A stretch of DNA of 64,000 nt from Papilionanthe hookeriana x Papilionanthe teres (GCA_022702705.1 CM040424.1:143969165-144033164); one strand, 5' to 3'; shown: positions 1 to 12,800, counted from the first letter of the stretch. Translations and numbers: made by a program. Notes: a model not told the origin generated them from the sequence alone.

Positions 1-194
1 GTGACCCATGCTCGCCGGCCACCCGCCCGGATCGCCGGAAAACACCATGGCCGAGACCTCGGGAGGAGCCAAAGTTTGGAATTCCCACTTCGCTGAGCCG
101 TCCCATGCCAAATGGTCACTATGGCTCGTTCTTCTCCTCACCAGAGCAGCTGATCCCATGCCTCAACTCCCCCTGGAAGGCTCTCCAGCCCCTC

Positions 195-203
195 CTATTT
201 AAA
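195..203 (+). promoter_or_regulatory. TATA-like core promoter in Ogre 5' LTR
   Basis: CTATTTAAA lies in a C-rich context and is conserved at the same place in the other LTRs (20346-20354, 51644-51652, and inverted at 38772-38780). If it is the core promoter, U3 is about 2.4 kb and about 5 kb of each LTR is transcribed as R-U5. The start site is inferred. Confidence 0.5.
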
Positions 204-2814
204 CCCCTCACCCTCACGGCCATGGAAGAGAGTTGCACAAACCTTGCCGAAACTCTGCCAAAATTGTTCCAAACCCTTCTCCACCCTTAGAGCAAGCTTG
301 ATCCCCAGTGTCAATTTGCCCTAATCCCCACCGATAAAATCCAATTTCCCAACCGAAATTCCACCCAAAACCAGGACACTTCTCCACAGTGAGCCAATTC
401 CCAAATTGATTGGTTCTACACCTTCACTGGACCGAGGGAAGGTGTCCACCAAGCAAAAGCCCCATCTCCGGAGCCACCCAGCTTGCTCCGACCCTCCAAG
501 CTTTGTGATCGGGCTTGGTCGAAATCACATCTAGACAATTCACTGCGACCGGAGACTTCATCCGGAGCTTGCTAGATCCAATCGAAGGTGCAACAACTCT
601 CGCATCGAAGCCACACTTCTCCGAGCAAAGGTATGAGCCGATTCTTCATCCCGAGCTTCCGGAGATTCTCCATTTCAAATGCCTTAATTTCAATGCATGA
701 TAACCGTATAGATGTGTTCGTCTCTTCAAGACGAATCCATAGAGCATAAGAACATGAAAATCCATTGAGTATCGAGTGAGATCTTAGGGATTTAGTGTGG
801 ACGGCTCTCGGGTGAGGACACTCGGGGACGATGAACGGATGCCGTCCATTCAATACACGCGCGGACGGACGGCTCAGATGGCGTCGGACCAGGAGACGGT
901 ACGAGAACCGCGGGGCCCGGGCTGCTGACTCAGGTGGCGGCGTCGAATGGGAGCGCGACACGCGGTGTTTCGGAGATGCCGAGGATGAGTTGGCGCCGCG
1001 TGGATAAATAGAAAATTAGGGTATTTTGTTATTTATTTAATTCCCTAAACTTCAAAAATTCATAACTCGTGTAGAAAAATCGAAAAATAAAATAAAAATA
1101 CCCTCTTGCTCAGATGAACGGAGGAGAATAATGTGGAAAAGAAATCATTTAATTTCATCAAGTATTTTATTTTTTATAATTTATTTACTCTCTGCATACT
1201 TTTAATTCTCCATGCATGTATACAATTCACCATGGCATGAGACCATAGGGCTTTTGAAGCCTCCGAATTTGGGAACATTCCCCGAATTTTCCAAAGTCGA
1301 GGCCATCCCTATGAAGAGTTATTGATTTTTCAAGTTCATGTTGCTGTTTTGAGTATTTTAATTCCAATAAATAGCATGTTGTGAAATAAATTCTAGGAAA
1401 ATTTGGTGATGTTTCTTATGACCAGTAGGACCCTAGGAAAAATAGGTTTTGAGTTAGTTCATTTAAAACAACCTTAATTGGCTTAAACACCCAAAATAGG
1501 TCTCTAATTAATTAGAGTTAACCATGCATCAAATTGACTTGAAATCAATTCTCCACTGACCTTTAGGATTAGAGGAATCCACCATAAAAGTTTGAGGTCA
1601 ATTGGACTTGGTTAGCCCCACTAATTGGGTTGATTAAGCCACTTAGTTATTTTAAACTTTAAAAATTCCTAACTTTTAAAATACCTTTCAAAAATTCACC
1701 AAATTGGTTTTGGAGCCTCTCTGATATCATGGGAATCTAAGAAAATTAAAATTTCAATTTTCTAAAAAAGTTGATTTTTAATAATATTTTAATATTTTTA
1801 ATAATTAAAAAATAATAAAAATCACAAAAATAATAAAATTCACCAAAATGTCACATTTTGAAATTTAATCATTTAGGAACATACCCCACATTTTTTTTAG
1901 GTCTATTTAGTGAGATATTAAATTTTAAAGCTTTAAGGTAATTTTAAAATTTAAAAAATGTATTTTCTTGCATTTTCATTAAAATAATTATAATAAATCA
2001 TAGAAAAATCAGAAAATTATAAAATTTGCTTCCCTAATTTCCTTGATATCAGAGAGATTTTTAAAAAATATAAAATTTATTTTTCAACATTTATTTTATT
2101 TTTAAATTAATTAACACTCCAAAACTTAAAATAATTATAATAAAAATAATATAATTCAAAAAATCACCAAAATTGGTCCAAGTGGTCCTCTGGTCATTAG
2201 GAATGTCCCCTAATTTTCTTAAGGACAGAAACTTTCCCTTGATCATGTTATTAATTTTTCCTTGAAAATCTCTATTTTCTACCAAAAATAATTATATAAA
2301 TAAATTAAATATAGAAAAATCACATTTTCTCCTCTCATGTCTTTATTGACATATGAGTGAAGTTACATAAAAATTTCAAGTTCATTTGAGTTCAATTTAG
2401 TGGGTTATGAAATTATTAAGCTTAAAGGGTAAAATGGTAATTAAAAATCTTAATCCTTAATTAAAACTTTAGGTTTAATAAAAAATTAGCAAGTAAAATA
2501 TTTGATCCTAATCTGATTTGGATGATTGAAATTTAAATAATTAAAGGGTAGAAACCCATTAAGCAATTTTAAAATGATTAAACTTTAATTAAATAATGGA
2601 TTAAATTTGGAAGAATAATAAAATTGGAATTATTAAAATAGGGATATTATTAGGAAGAGATTTATTCTTAAATTTAAAAATCCCTAAATTAATTATCTCA
2701 TTAATATTCAATTCTTAATTAAAATGATAACTCAAATTCAAAATATTAAAAGACTTAATCATTAAACTAAAATTAAATTATTAAACTCTTTTAAAAATTT
2801 CAATTAAAATTAAA

Positions 2815-3175
2815 AAATAAAATTAAATTAAAATTAAATTAAATTAAATTAAATTAAATTAAATTAAATTAAGATTAAAAATTAAATTAAATTAAAGATT
2901 AAATTAAATTAAATTAAACAAATTAAATTAAATTAAATTAAATTAAATCAAATTAAATTAAATTAAATCAAATTAAATTAAATTAAATTAAATTAAATCA
3001 AATTAAATTAAATTAAATTAAATTAAATTAAATCAAATTAAATTAAATTAAATCAAATTAAATTAAAACTAAATCAAGTCAAATTAATTAATGTAACATC
3101 AAATCAAATTAAATTGAATTAAATTGAATTAAATTAAATTAAAACTCAATTAAATTAAATTAAATTAAATTAAAT
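2815..3175. repeat. AAATT pentanucleotide array in LTR
   Basis: Imperfect tandem AAATT units are interrupted by AAATC and AAACT variants. The same array occurs in each Ogre LTR with different length and interruptions, consistent with slippage after insertion. Confidence 0.9.
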
Positions 3176-5294
3176 ATAACATCACCTAAAACAGAAAGAA
3201 ATTAAATATAAAGCAACTTGAACACTATTCCAAATTTAAACCCATTAATTGAAATTAAACTAAATCACAAACCATCTGAACACCAATTTACCCTCAAATG
3301 CTTTGGTCATCATAACCCCTAAATAGAACATTAAATGAAATGTTACTTCACTCATAGGATATTCAAATGTCCTAGTTCACTGAAGCAAGTTAACAAAACT
3401 TGAATTCTCGGACGATTAATTCATTTATATAATTAAATTCATTTGGACTTAAAACAATCCTAGAAAATATTGAAAAGATGTTTAAGATTTGTCTTAAGCA
3501 CTTCCTCGATATGATAGGACATTTATAAGAACAATCGAACTTAATTATTCTTTCGATGAAGAAAATCGTCCTCAAACCAAAACACAAAGACCTAGACGTC
3601 ATAGGAAATGACTAGCTATAGGATTAGGAATTTGGTAGAAAACCATAACCCTTACCTTAGCTTTACCTAGGAACTTGCTTAAATATTCTAATTGTGTTTT
3701 AAGTGCAGCTTGGGATGACGGGAAGACCCTCCGTGTACGCTTTTATTTTATTGCAATCTACTTTCTTGCAATTTACCTTCTTGCAATTTATTTAACCGCA
3801 TTGCACTTACTTTTCTTGCATGATAAACAATCGTTGCATGAAAACTCACACCTTTAGGATAGCCCCTAAAACTGAAACCAAAACTAAGTTAAAAGTCATT
3901 GCAAGATAAAATTCACCGCCACAACATTTCAAAATATAAAACAACTCAAAATTTAATCACAAATGCAGAACACAAAACTACAATTACAACTAAATTAAAA
4001 CGTCCCGTTGGATGAGCGGGAATACCTCGGATGATGTAACCTACGTGTTGCTAACGGGATTTCCCACGGTCTAAATGAAAGTGTGGAACTCATTCAATTG
4101 AGTTTAGCAAATTCATCCGGACTAAGTGAATCCGATAAAAATAATGATGCCTGAAGGATGGAACCGTGGGATCTTAACCGGTGTCGTTATAATCAACTTT
4201 AAGATTTGTTTTAATTAAAACATAAAAAACACTTGGAAATTAAGATTTTCTCTAAACCAAAACACTTTTCTCATCCCCTGATTTATGACTTCTAAAACTA
4301 AACCTCTGCAACAACAAAGGAGCTCGGAGCATGGTGGGCAGCACGGCCATCGTCATCAGCAAAACTTGAATCTACATCAGCAAAACCTTCTTAGAATTAA
4401 ACAACAAAGCCATAGGACTTCGAGGTAGTTTTCCTAGTGCAACATAAATCCTCAACTCTTCGTTAGGCGCTTGCATTGCAAATCAAGCCCTAACCGGTCT
4501 TAGGATTTTGAGGTAGTCGTTTGGGTACGACATAAACCCTCACATCTTCAAGGCTATTTGTATGATTCTATCATATAAATATAAGTCCTAATTAACTAAA
4601 ATTGGCAAGATCAAAACATTAGATAAATATTAGGACTTTCCGAAATTCAAGCCAAACAATAGGATAGTCGGGAAATTACCGAAGTTTGCTTCGAATCTGT
4701 GATTTCTCCTACTTTTCTTCCTTTGGATTCCCAAAACAAAATGTTCCAAATTTGATCCATTCCCTATTGAAATCCCAAATTTCAATTCATTGAAAAAACT
4801 TAAACTTTGAAATCCTTGAGAGCAGAATTATTGATTATTATCGAGAGTTTTCTTAGGTGATTCCCATCACTTAAGATGTAATTAACTATAGGGGCTTGCC
4901 CTTATAGGAATTTTAAAGAACCTGTGTAATATAAACCCCGTTTAATGTTTTTATATTAAGTAGGGAATTTTGTCGGCTTATAAAATTGGTTCGCGGACCA
5001 AACGGATGTCACAAATCTTCTAGTTTATTTAATCGAGCCCCACCATCAAGCAAGGTGTCTATCCTTAGTGGATAGATACACGGTTCATGGTGCGGTGCTC
5101 GTTTATATAAACTATTCGGGATGTGAGATCGGTTTAATCTCATATCTTAAAACCTTCAAATTTAAAATTATTTTCAAAATCAAATACTACTTTTCAAATT
5201 ATTTATTTTAATTAAATTAAAAATTCGCCGACAACTTACGTTAAGCGACCCCCTTTAAAATAACACACAACCTAAAAATATGCCGACAGATTTC

Positions 5295-5312
5295 TGGCGA
5301 CTCCGCTGGGGA
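5295..5312 (+). other. Primer binding site, tRNA-Arg type
   Basis: TGGCGACTCCGCTGGGGA begins six bases after the LTR end. Its complement ends in GCCA, as expected for a tRNA 3' end, and matches the tRNA-Arg-type PBS known from Ogre elements. It marks the LTR/internal boundary and the start of minus-strand DNA synthesis. Confidence 0.9.
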
Positions 5313-5728
5313 AAATTCCTCTCTCCATTATAATCAGATAATTCTGCTCTCAAAAATCGGTAGTATATCCATGTCCTTAATGGGTCAAACTACCCTTCTT
5401 TCCGTTGGAATACTATGTTCATTTCTATCTTGAATAAGTATAGCCAACATTCTCTCGGATTTAGGAGCCACTGTTTAGACACCCTTAAACAGAGAGGTTC
5501 CGAGATCCTTTTACCTCATTCCTGAGGTGGGGTGGACCCCCAATAGGTGTTAGTTTAGGAGTAATCCTTCGAGTCGAGAAGTCTTGCTTAAGACTTTCTT
5601 TTCCTTTCCAACTCTGAATCGGATTCCTCACCTTCTCTACACCTTTGAACATTCCGTTCTAAATAAAAAACCCTCTAATAAGTGACTCTTTTAACAAATG
5701 ATTCCTTCTTATAAATACATGAACAAGA
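5313..5728 (+). other. Untranslated leader of Ogre-A
   Basis: No ORF is visible between the PBS and the first ATG of the gag region. It contains an 18-base stretch (5533-5550) that is the exact reverse complement of the polypurine-tract region at 17938-17955. The leader is also present, inverted, in Ogre-B (28408-28800). Confidence 0.7.
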
Positions 5729-7480
5729 ATGAGTTCGGACTCTTTTCAATTCCTTTCTTTTCGTCCTAAAGAAAAGAAGCATAACTTAGAGACCGACAAC
5801 CGAATCTACCCCGCAGAAATGGAAGCCCCGAAGCCGATTTTCTCCTTCACCAACGGACCGGACTTCGCCGTCTATAAGGATGAGCCGCCCGACAATGGGA
5901 TCATCCGATTTGGACAAGGGTTTGAAAACACGAATGTCAAGATCACGTACGTCTCCCTCTTTGCACCGACGAACAAGGTATCCGAAGCCGAGGAACCACC
6001 GCTCGAGTTCAACTCAGGTCGACCCAAGAGTTTCCTCCCCGCAAAGGGTCCCGACTAGGAGGAGTACCGCCGTCCGCAGAGGACCGTTCTTACTACCCCC
6101 ACCGGTCTAGTTGTTTCTCGCACCTACCCCGACTTCCGCCAAATCAAAGGGGAAAGAAATCCGTAACTATGGTAAACCCGTTACCGTGGAGGGTACAAAT
6201 CTTCTCGTAAGACCTTCCGTTTTCGAAATCGGATCCGGCTCAAAGATTCCATCACCGACAAGGACCCAAAGAAGAAACGAAGTAGAAGGATCGCCGGAGA
6301 AGCCGTAGCCGCCGAGATTACTTTCCCGAGGAAATTCCGTAACCGCCCGAATATACACCGCTACCGTAATATACACCGCTACCGTAATATACACCGCCGC
6401 TCGACTACATACCACTTTTGGGAGGAAGCAGTGTTCCATCCCCTCTCCGCCGCAGAGGATGAGGAGAATGTTCGCGAGATTGCCGCCACATTACCTCGAC
6501 CTCACATACTACAACGATAGCCGCAAGAAAAGAACTAGAACTACGCCGTTCGCTCGACCGCAAACTTTGGTAGAAAAGTTAGCAAGGAAGGAAAACCGCC
6601 CTCGTATCGGAGATTCTACGAAGGATAGGGCGGGTGCCGCCAAATCCCGTCTCGGGCCCCGAATAGAGCCCGCCATCATGACGGAAAAGCCAAGCAAGAG
6701 AATGAAGGCTAGCCCGCCCGTCATAGTCCTCGGATTACGGATCAGGGAGGATACCACCTTCCAAAGATTCGGCCGACGCACCATCCGGTCCCAGACCTTC
6801 CGCCGCTAGAAGGATGGTATGGCGTCCCACTACGGGGCAGCTTAAGATCGAAACAGCAACTCGAGAAAGAAAGTCTCACCGAGAGACTCGAATCCGAAGA
6901 AAGTGCTACCGCGATAAAGGGGCTCGTGAAAAGGGGACCCGACAGACTATCGCATGACAACCGCAAAGACACACGTAAAGTCCCGCTAGAAGATGCCATG
7001 GAAAAGTCGAGAACCGATATCCGACGGTTGGCAAAAGAAACGAAGAAAAGTTCGGAGACGAGATCGATTCATCGGAGTTCATGGACGACGAATATGCGAA
7101 ATCAATATGGTCGAGACACGAGCTTCATCGCCTTCGCAAGGTGCTCCCGCAACACGCAGAAGAGAGGAGCCGAACCGATGAGAAGACAGCTTCAGGAGAA
7201 AGACGACACGATCGCTCAAATGGCGAAAAGGATGGAAGAGATGGCCGTAGCTTCGGCCACTCTCCGCAGTCAAGTACAACCACATGAGAGACACCCCCGC
7301 GAGGTCATTCACATCAGTAGACGGAGGAAAGGAGATTACATCCGTCAATGGGGATGATCAGCCAAAAAGGATACAAGACAAAGTATGATCCTCGAAAAGG
7401 ATATCAAGAACTTCGTAGTAACGACAGAGTGCGAGAAGCCTTAGCACAATCGAAGAATGGGACATCCATTCGGACGGCAG
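5729..7480 (+). pseudogene. gag: Ogre gag N-terminal region (ORF1-like), frameshifted
   Basis: The ORF begins at ATG 5729 (MSSDSFQFLSFRPKEKK) and runs open to 6058. It continues in shifted frames through a basic, charged region (6459-6809, 6926-7357) rich in R, K and E. The inverted copy Ogre-B shows the same start (28407) and a long open stretch (27667-26453), so this is true coding sequence broken here. Ogre elements often have an extra ORF or long N-terminal extension before gag; whether this is separate or fused cannot be decided with the frames broken. No known fold is recognised in this part. Charged stretches look coiled-coil-like. Confidence 0.75.
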
Positions 7481-8822
7481 ACCTTACCCGTAAGAATTCG
7501 ACGCCGTCCAATACCCGAAAGGCTTCGTACCACCTCTCGTTCAAGACCTTCGACGGAACCGGGAACCCCCGACAAGATGTTGCACACTTTCGTGCCAGCT
7601 TGTTGCAATGCCGGCGGAGCGATGCACTACTCTTCCGACAGCTTCGTCAGCAATCCGTCAGAATCACTTTCGACTTGTATGCGTAATTACCCAATGGTTC
7701 GATGAAGACATTCTCGCAGCTAGAGAGCCTCTTCATCAAGCGATTCGCCGGAGTCTCAAGCACCACATCACTATAGGTGATTTAGTGGTAGAGAAACAAA
7801 GGCCGAATGAAACTTTGGTGGATTACATACTTCGATGGAGAAACTTAAGCATGAAGTGTGAACCACAACCGCAAGAACAACATGCAATCAGCATCTCGAT
7901 TAAAAGCATTCACGGCCCGATAAAGCACTTCTCCTCAAAGAATTCACTATTAAGACTTTCGAGAAGTTGTTAAGTAAGGCCGGAAGCTTGCAAGAAGAGG
8001 CGAAGCAATTAAGTTTTGCCGACAGAAGGACAAGCAGATGCCGGTGAAGACCTTCGAAAAGAAATCCGGATCATTGCAGCAGCTGATAAAGGCAAGCAAC
8101 CGATGCAAATACCACCGTAACGGCCGCAAAGAACCACAACAGAACTACCAAAGAACTCCGGTCCAAATATCGATCGTCTCCGCAAGTATGAACAACCATC
8201 TCGTCCGCAACGTACATTAAGGGAACTTCGAGCAGAGAATATCCGTTCAAGAATGAAGCAAGACCGAAAATGTTCCGTAGTCCGATGAAGACTCCGCATT
8301 TCCAACGCTAGCAGCCTAAAAGACCAGAGGAAGTCAACAAGAAAGGTGATCCCAACTTTCGCCCATACCACCGCATGCTTGGGCACAAGATAGAAGATTG
8401 CATTACCTTTAAAAGTTGGCTCAACGACAACCTTCGGAAAGGGAATATAACAATCCCGAAGGAGTACATGAAGGAACCCCAAAAAGGAGGTTCCGTCAAT
8501 GTTATCTCAACTGATCCCATCATTCCGATAGATCCCTATGCAACTGACGATGGATGGACTACCGCCTGGACGAGGTCTTCGAAGAAGATTTTAGACAACA
8601 TCCGAACCGCCTCGGTGCGAGCTTCAATTCGTAGTTCGAGACCCGTTAAGCCGGTACTATCACTCGCGATAGAAAAACCACCTCAATAGAGACGATCGAA
8701 GAGAAGAAGAAAATCGACGAAGAAGAGAGGACCGAGACCCCTAAGGCTGGACTAGGGGCCGCTTATCCTAGGATAGTTATTTCCGATTCTGGGGAGAAAT
8801 CCCTCGAATCTCTCGATTTTGT
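7481..8822 (+). pseudogene. gag: Ogre gag core: retrotransposon gag domain and zinc-knuckle-like motif, frameshifted
   Basis: Recognisable pieces are the FDGTGNPR motif (about 7545), the VDYILRWRNLSMKCE motif (about 7828) typical of the retrotransposon gag (capsid) domain, and YHRMLGHKIEDC (about 8365) matching the YHxxxGHxTEDCxxLK element of Tat/Ogre gag, which acts as a nucleic-acid-binding knuckle. Gag forms the virus-like particle in the cytoplasm. The frame changes several times between these motifs. The Ogre-B copy (26640-25422, minus) preserves longer frames for the same protein. Many differences between the two copies fall at CAG/CTG sites. Confidence 0.85.
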
Positions 8823-9212
8823 ATGATTATCTCGCTCACTTCGGTGGGATCATATAATGATAAGGGTGATGGCGTTGGCTACGTTTTGACTGTTTCTAAC
8901 AATTACGTAACTAGCGACAATCCGGACATCGATTTCGATACCAACGACAATTCTCAAATCATACACAATCTCGACGATCAAAATAACGAAGAAGACATCC
9001 ATCAAGGAGGTTACGAAAGCTCAACAAGCAACGAATCTATCTGCGAGTTTCGAGGAGCTCCAAATCACGATAGAGTTAGAGCCTTCGCATTCTCGAAGAT
9101 AATCCGGAAGAGCCCGTCATTCCGATTCAGGAGGAGACACCGACAAGTTCAACACTAGATTCGAAGAAATTACGAAGTCAACTTAAGAAGTGGAAGAGTT
9201 CTACCTCCGAGA

Positions 9213-10026
9213 ATGGGTCCAAAGGACAAAGGAAAGGTGTGGTTCTTCAAGAAGAACCAACCCCAGACAGAAGAAATACCCGTTCGAGAAGAAGCCGAGA
9301 CGCATGAGAACAAAGTGGACTACAACGTGCTAGCCCATCTTAGGAAACTACCGCCAAACCGAGCATTTACGATGCTCTCATCTTATCAAAGGAGATGAGA
9401 GAAGCTCCGATCAAGGCCTTACTCGATCCAAAAATTTGCTTAGCTCAAATGGCCGGAGATTCCTTAGATGAGGTTTGCTCGTTAAAGGAACAACGAGGCG
9501 TTACCTTCACTGGACAATGACCTACTACTGGGATGACGAGATCACAACCGACCATTGTACATCTCAGCTACAATCGTAAAATTTACACTCTCCGCAGTAT
9601 TGGTGGATCCAGGAGCATCAATCAATATAATGAGTCTTCGAACACTAAGCATACTTGAAATTGATGCTCGCGAGCTCGAAGCGTACAAAATGTTATTAAG
9701 AGGATTCAACCGTAAAGGAGAAAGAGCCCTCGGGTCAATAACGCTATCGATGAAGACCGGTGACTTAGCAAAGACAACCGCAAAATTTCACATAATCGAT
9801 TCGAAACGTCGTTCAACGCTCTACTCGGGCCGACCATGGATACATGAAAATAGGATGGTACCGTCATCTCCGCATCGCTGCATCAAGTATTACGATGGAG
9901 GGGAACAAGTGCATCAAAGGCGACTTACAACCATTCTCCGTACATGAGATTGGAATCCATGAAGACGCAGACTTATTATGCACCGCCAAAGAAAACAATC
10001 TTCTCCGTAGATACCGTAACAAATGA
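9213..10026 (+). pseudogene. pro: Ogre aspartic protease region, frameshifted
   Basis: Upstream (about 9318-9545) are pieces of the Tat-specific pre-protease segment (VDYNVLAHLRKLP; 'DHNRPLYIS'). The protease itself is open from 9555 to 9947. It has the catalytic motif LVDPGASINIM (D-P-G in place of the usual D-S/T-G), then the flap region and GRPWIH near residue 93, both typical of Tat/Ogre. The final part (CIKGDLQPFSVHEIGIHEDADLLC) continues in another frame to 10026. The protease cleaves the gag-pol polyprotein in the particle. Whether DPG here is active is uncertain, though related Tat elements show varied residues at that site. Confidence 0.85.
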
Positions 10027-10513
10027 AGCAAAGAAAGTTCGTGACGACGAAGAACCCGAAATTCTAGTCCAACAGCTCACTCACCACTCCCTTCCGGCGA
10101 GATGGTGAAGGTTTCTCCACAACTCGCATCCGAGGTCGAGGCCGGGACGAGGCCGTGGTAGAGACGTTGGGACAACTGGACGAGAGGAAACCAGCCATCA
10201 ATGTTGATCGGGAAGATAGTTCTAAAGAAGAAAAAGAAATCAAACAAGAAGCAACGACAATAAGTCGAAGAAGCCGCAATTCAAGATCTCTCTCGAAGAT
10301 GAGAAGAACGAAGAATACAAATCAATGTACGAGAAGATTAACCACTATGTACATACTATGACCCCGACCCCGATCCATTCTAATAAGATCGAGGGTATGG
10401 TGGTCAAAGAGGTACGTAACGACGTGTGCAAGGCCAATCAAATTCTACCGTGGTGCTTCTTCCTCCAAAACCGAAAATAATGTACAATTCGAAGATGTCA
10501 CTTCATCGAATTA
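10027..10513 (+). other. Protease-RT linker
   Basis: A charged, poorly conserved region with only short ORFs (for example 10155-10361, rich in E, K and R). In Ogre elements an intron commonly separates pro and RT, and this segment is at the right place. I could not identify convincing splice sites in the broken sequence. Confidence 0.4.
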
Positions 10514-11790
10514 ATGGAATTACCTTTTGAGTGGTACTCTCCCTGTGTTCAAAATTTAATTCAACGTGGTTTCTTACCTCGACAATGGACAAAAGGCCAA
10601 TCACAACGTTTTGAAAAATTATGGAATAATTCCGGTCGTCCGCCCAATTCAAAGTATGGACTCGGATTCGGCACAAGAGGATCGACCGACGATACTAAAT
10701 TTTGCTCGGTTGTCACTTGCAAGTCCAATGAAAACCGCATGGAAACTACAAGTACGAACTCGAAGATTTACAAATCGGAGATGCTCCACCGTAATCTGAA
10801 GAAGAAATCAAATCTACAATACGATGAGTTAACTGAAGTTAACTTAGGTACTAGCGAAGAGCCTAGACCTACCTTTATTAGCTCCTTACTCAACAAAGAA
10901 GACTCCGAAGAAATAATCAAGTTATTAATGGAATTTAAAGACTGTTTTGCTTGGAACTACGATGAAATGCCGTGATTGGCTCCGCAGGTCGCAGCTCATA
11001 AGCTAGAGTGGATCCTACTTCGTTCCAGCCGACAAGGTCCCGTAAGAATGCGTCTAGAAATCGAACAACAAGTCATACCAAGTTAAAAAGCTAATAGACG
11101 CTAAATTTGTCCGTGAATAACAATACCCGACTTGGTTAGCCAATGTGGTGCCACGTAAAGAAGAATGGTCGATCGAATTTGTGTAGACTTCGTAGATTTA
11201 AACAAGGCATGTCCAAAGGATGAATTCCCTCTACCGATCCTGCAATTAATGATCGACATTGCTTCAACACATGAAATATTCTCGTTCATGGATGGATCTT
11301 CGTGATACAACCAGTATAAAAATGGCTCCGTAAGATGAAAAGCTTACAAAGCATTCGAACACCGATCGGAGTATTTTGCTACACAAGAATGCCATTCGGA
11401 CCGAAGAACGCAGAGCAACCTACCGTAGAGCAATGACAAGAATTTTTGATGATCTCATCTACAATCAAGTCGAATGCTACGTGGACGATGTGGTCATCAA
11501 AAGCAAAGTAAAAGAAAACCAACTCGTATGATTCGAGAATTGTTTTCGAACGATTAAGACAATTTAACCTTAAGATGAATCCCTTAAAATGCGCCTTCGG
11601 CGTCACCTCCGGAAATTCTTAGGATTCGTTGTCCGACATCGTGGAATTGAAATCGACCCGAGAAGATTAAAGCTATCTTAGAAATGCCGCCTCCCAAAAC
11701 CTTAAAACAACTACGATCTTTTCAAGGGAAGCCGGCATATCTTCGACGATTTATCTCAAACCCGTCGTGTAGGTGTCACCTTTCTCGCAC
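10514..11790 (+). pseudogene. RT: Ogre reverse transcriptase, heavily frameshifted
   Basis: The N-terminal entry reads NLGTSEEPRPTFISSLL and FKDCFAWNYDEMP (10840-10975), the standard Tat segment just before the RT. RT blocks follow in alternating frames: WLANVVP (about 11135), VDFVDLNKACPKDEFPLP (about 11180-11238), GVFCYTRMPFGPKNA (about 11370), the catalytic CYVDDVVIKSK at 11475-11507, and GFVVRHRGIEIDPRRLK (about 11620). YVDD is intact. At least six frame changes are needed to read it through, so it cannot make protein as written. The function was copying the genomic RNA into DNA in the particle. Confidence 0.9.
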
Positions 11791-12320
11791 TAGTTAAAAA
11801 GGACGCCAAATTTATTCGGGAAGAGAAATGCCGAAGGCCTTCGAGGACATTAAACAATATTTAATGACACCTCCCGTCTTAGCAGCCTCTGGCCTCGTGT
11901 AGACCATCGATACTTTATACCGCGGCTCTAGACGACTTCTCTCGGAGTCTCCGTTAGCTCTGTGTCAATGATGAGGGTAAAGAAAATGCTCTTTACTACT
12001 TAAGCCGTCGTTTACTTCCGACGGAAGTAAGGTATCCCGCAATCGAAAAGCATTGTTCGTCCCCGATCTTCGCCGCTCAAAAGCTCAGGCATTACATGCT
12101 TTCTCATAAGGTCAACCTCGATCTCGAAGTTTAATCCATTGCAATACTTCGATGACTCGTCCAACACTTTCCTGCAGACTTGCCGCATGGTCAATGATAT
12201 TATTGCAATTCGATATAACTTTCGTGCCTCCGCGTGCCGTAAAGGGACAAGTCTTAGCAGACTTCCTCGCAAAGACACCCTTTGCCGGCAGAATCTCCTC
12301 TCAATGACGATTTGCCGCAT
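11791..12320 (+). pseudogene. RH: Ogre first RNase H domain (gypsy type), frameshifted
   Basis: Recognisable pieces are KENALYYLSRRLLPTEVRYP (about 11980-12040) and AAQKLRHYMLSHKVNLDLE (12070-12130), the conserved C-terminal part of the gypsy RNase H of Tat elements. The connector before the second RNase H follows in changed frames (GQVLADFLAKTPFAGRIS, about 12247-12300). The domain removes the RNA strand during reverse transcription. The N-terminal catalytic aspartate region is damaged (about 11900-11950). Confidence 0.8.
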
Positions 12321-12330
12321 GAACAAATAA

Positions 12331-12800
12331 TGAACCTAGAAGACCTCGATGATCGACGTTGGGAATTATATTTCGACGGAGCATCTTCAAGACACAAAGA
12401 CGAAGAATCGCAAGTGATAGTGCCCTGTAAGGCAGGAATCGGGCTAATCTTTATAACACCTGAGCGGGGATGTTAAGATATTCCTACCACTTGACGTAAC
12501 CGTGTACAAACAACGAAGCAGAATACGAAGCCCTCATAACGGGACTGGAATTAACTATTCAAATGGGGATAACAGACATCAATATCTACGGGGATTCGCA
12601 GTTAATCATTCAACAGATCGCTGGACAGTATAGAATTTTAAAGCCAAGGCTCGAGCAATACTTCCAAAGACGCCATACACGCTGTTGGAATAGATTCCAA
12701 ACGTAACGATCTACAAAATTCCTGAAAAGAAAATGCTTTAGTCGATGCTTTAGCCCGTCTCACAAAAGAATTTGCCTGTTCGCAAGATGAATCGATGGAA
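12331..12800 (+). pseudogene. aRH: Ogre second RNase H domain (plant/archaeal type, aRH)
   Basis: WELYFDGASSRHKDEE (12360-12405) carries the first catalytic Asp. TNNEAEYEALITGLELTI (about 12505-12560) carries the Glu. INIYGDSQLIIQQIAGQY (about 12573-12630) carries the second Asp, and NALVDALARLTKEFA (about 12732-12777) the last. A second RNase H after the gypsy RNase H is diagnostic for Tat-lineage elements. All four acidic residues are visible although the frame is interrupted near 12476-12505 and 12690-12730. Confidence 0.87.

Larger units (their letters stand above)
1..5288 (+). repeat. 5' LTR of Ogre-A (last 5.3 kb)
   Basis: It is collinear with 20155-25421 at high identity and ends in TGCCGACA directly before the PBS. 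It contains the putative core promoter (195-203), a GC-rich stretch (about 800-1000), a long AT-rich middle with an AAATT array, and a 3' part shared with every other Ogre LTR in the window. Short ORFs inside it recur only because the LTR recurs. I see no gene in it. Confidence 0.95.

Noticed and set aside
2091..2285. 64-codon minus-strand ORF recurring at 36692-36886 and 53535-53729
   Set aside because: Part of the LTR in an AT-rich region; low-complexity product; not a gene.
3675..3857. Short ORF recurring at 35052-35234 (minus) and 55029-55250
   Set aside because: It recurs only because it lies in the repeated Ogre LTR. It changes length and frame between copies, and I see no protein-level conservation.
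6167..6784. Minus-strand ORFs opposite Ogre gag (6167-6439, 6509-6784), and 27051-27650 on the plus strand opposite Ogre-B gag
   Set aside because: Shadow frames of gag coding sequence; no start context, motif or independent conservation.
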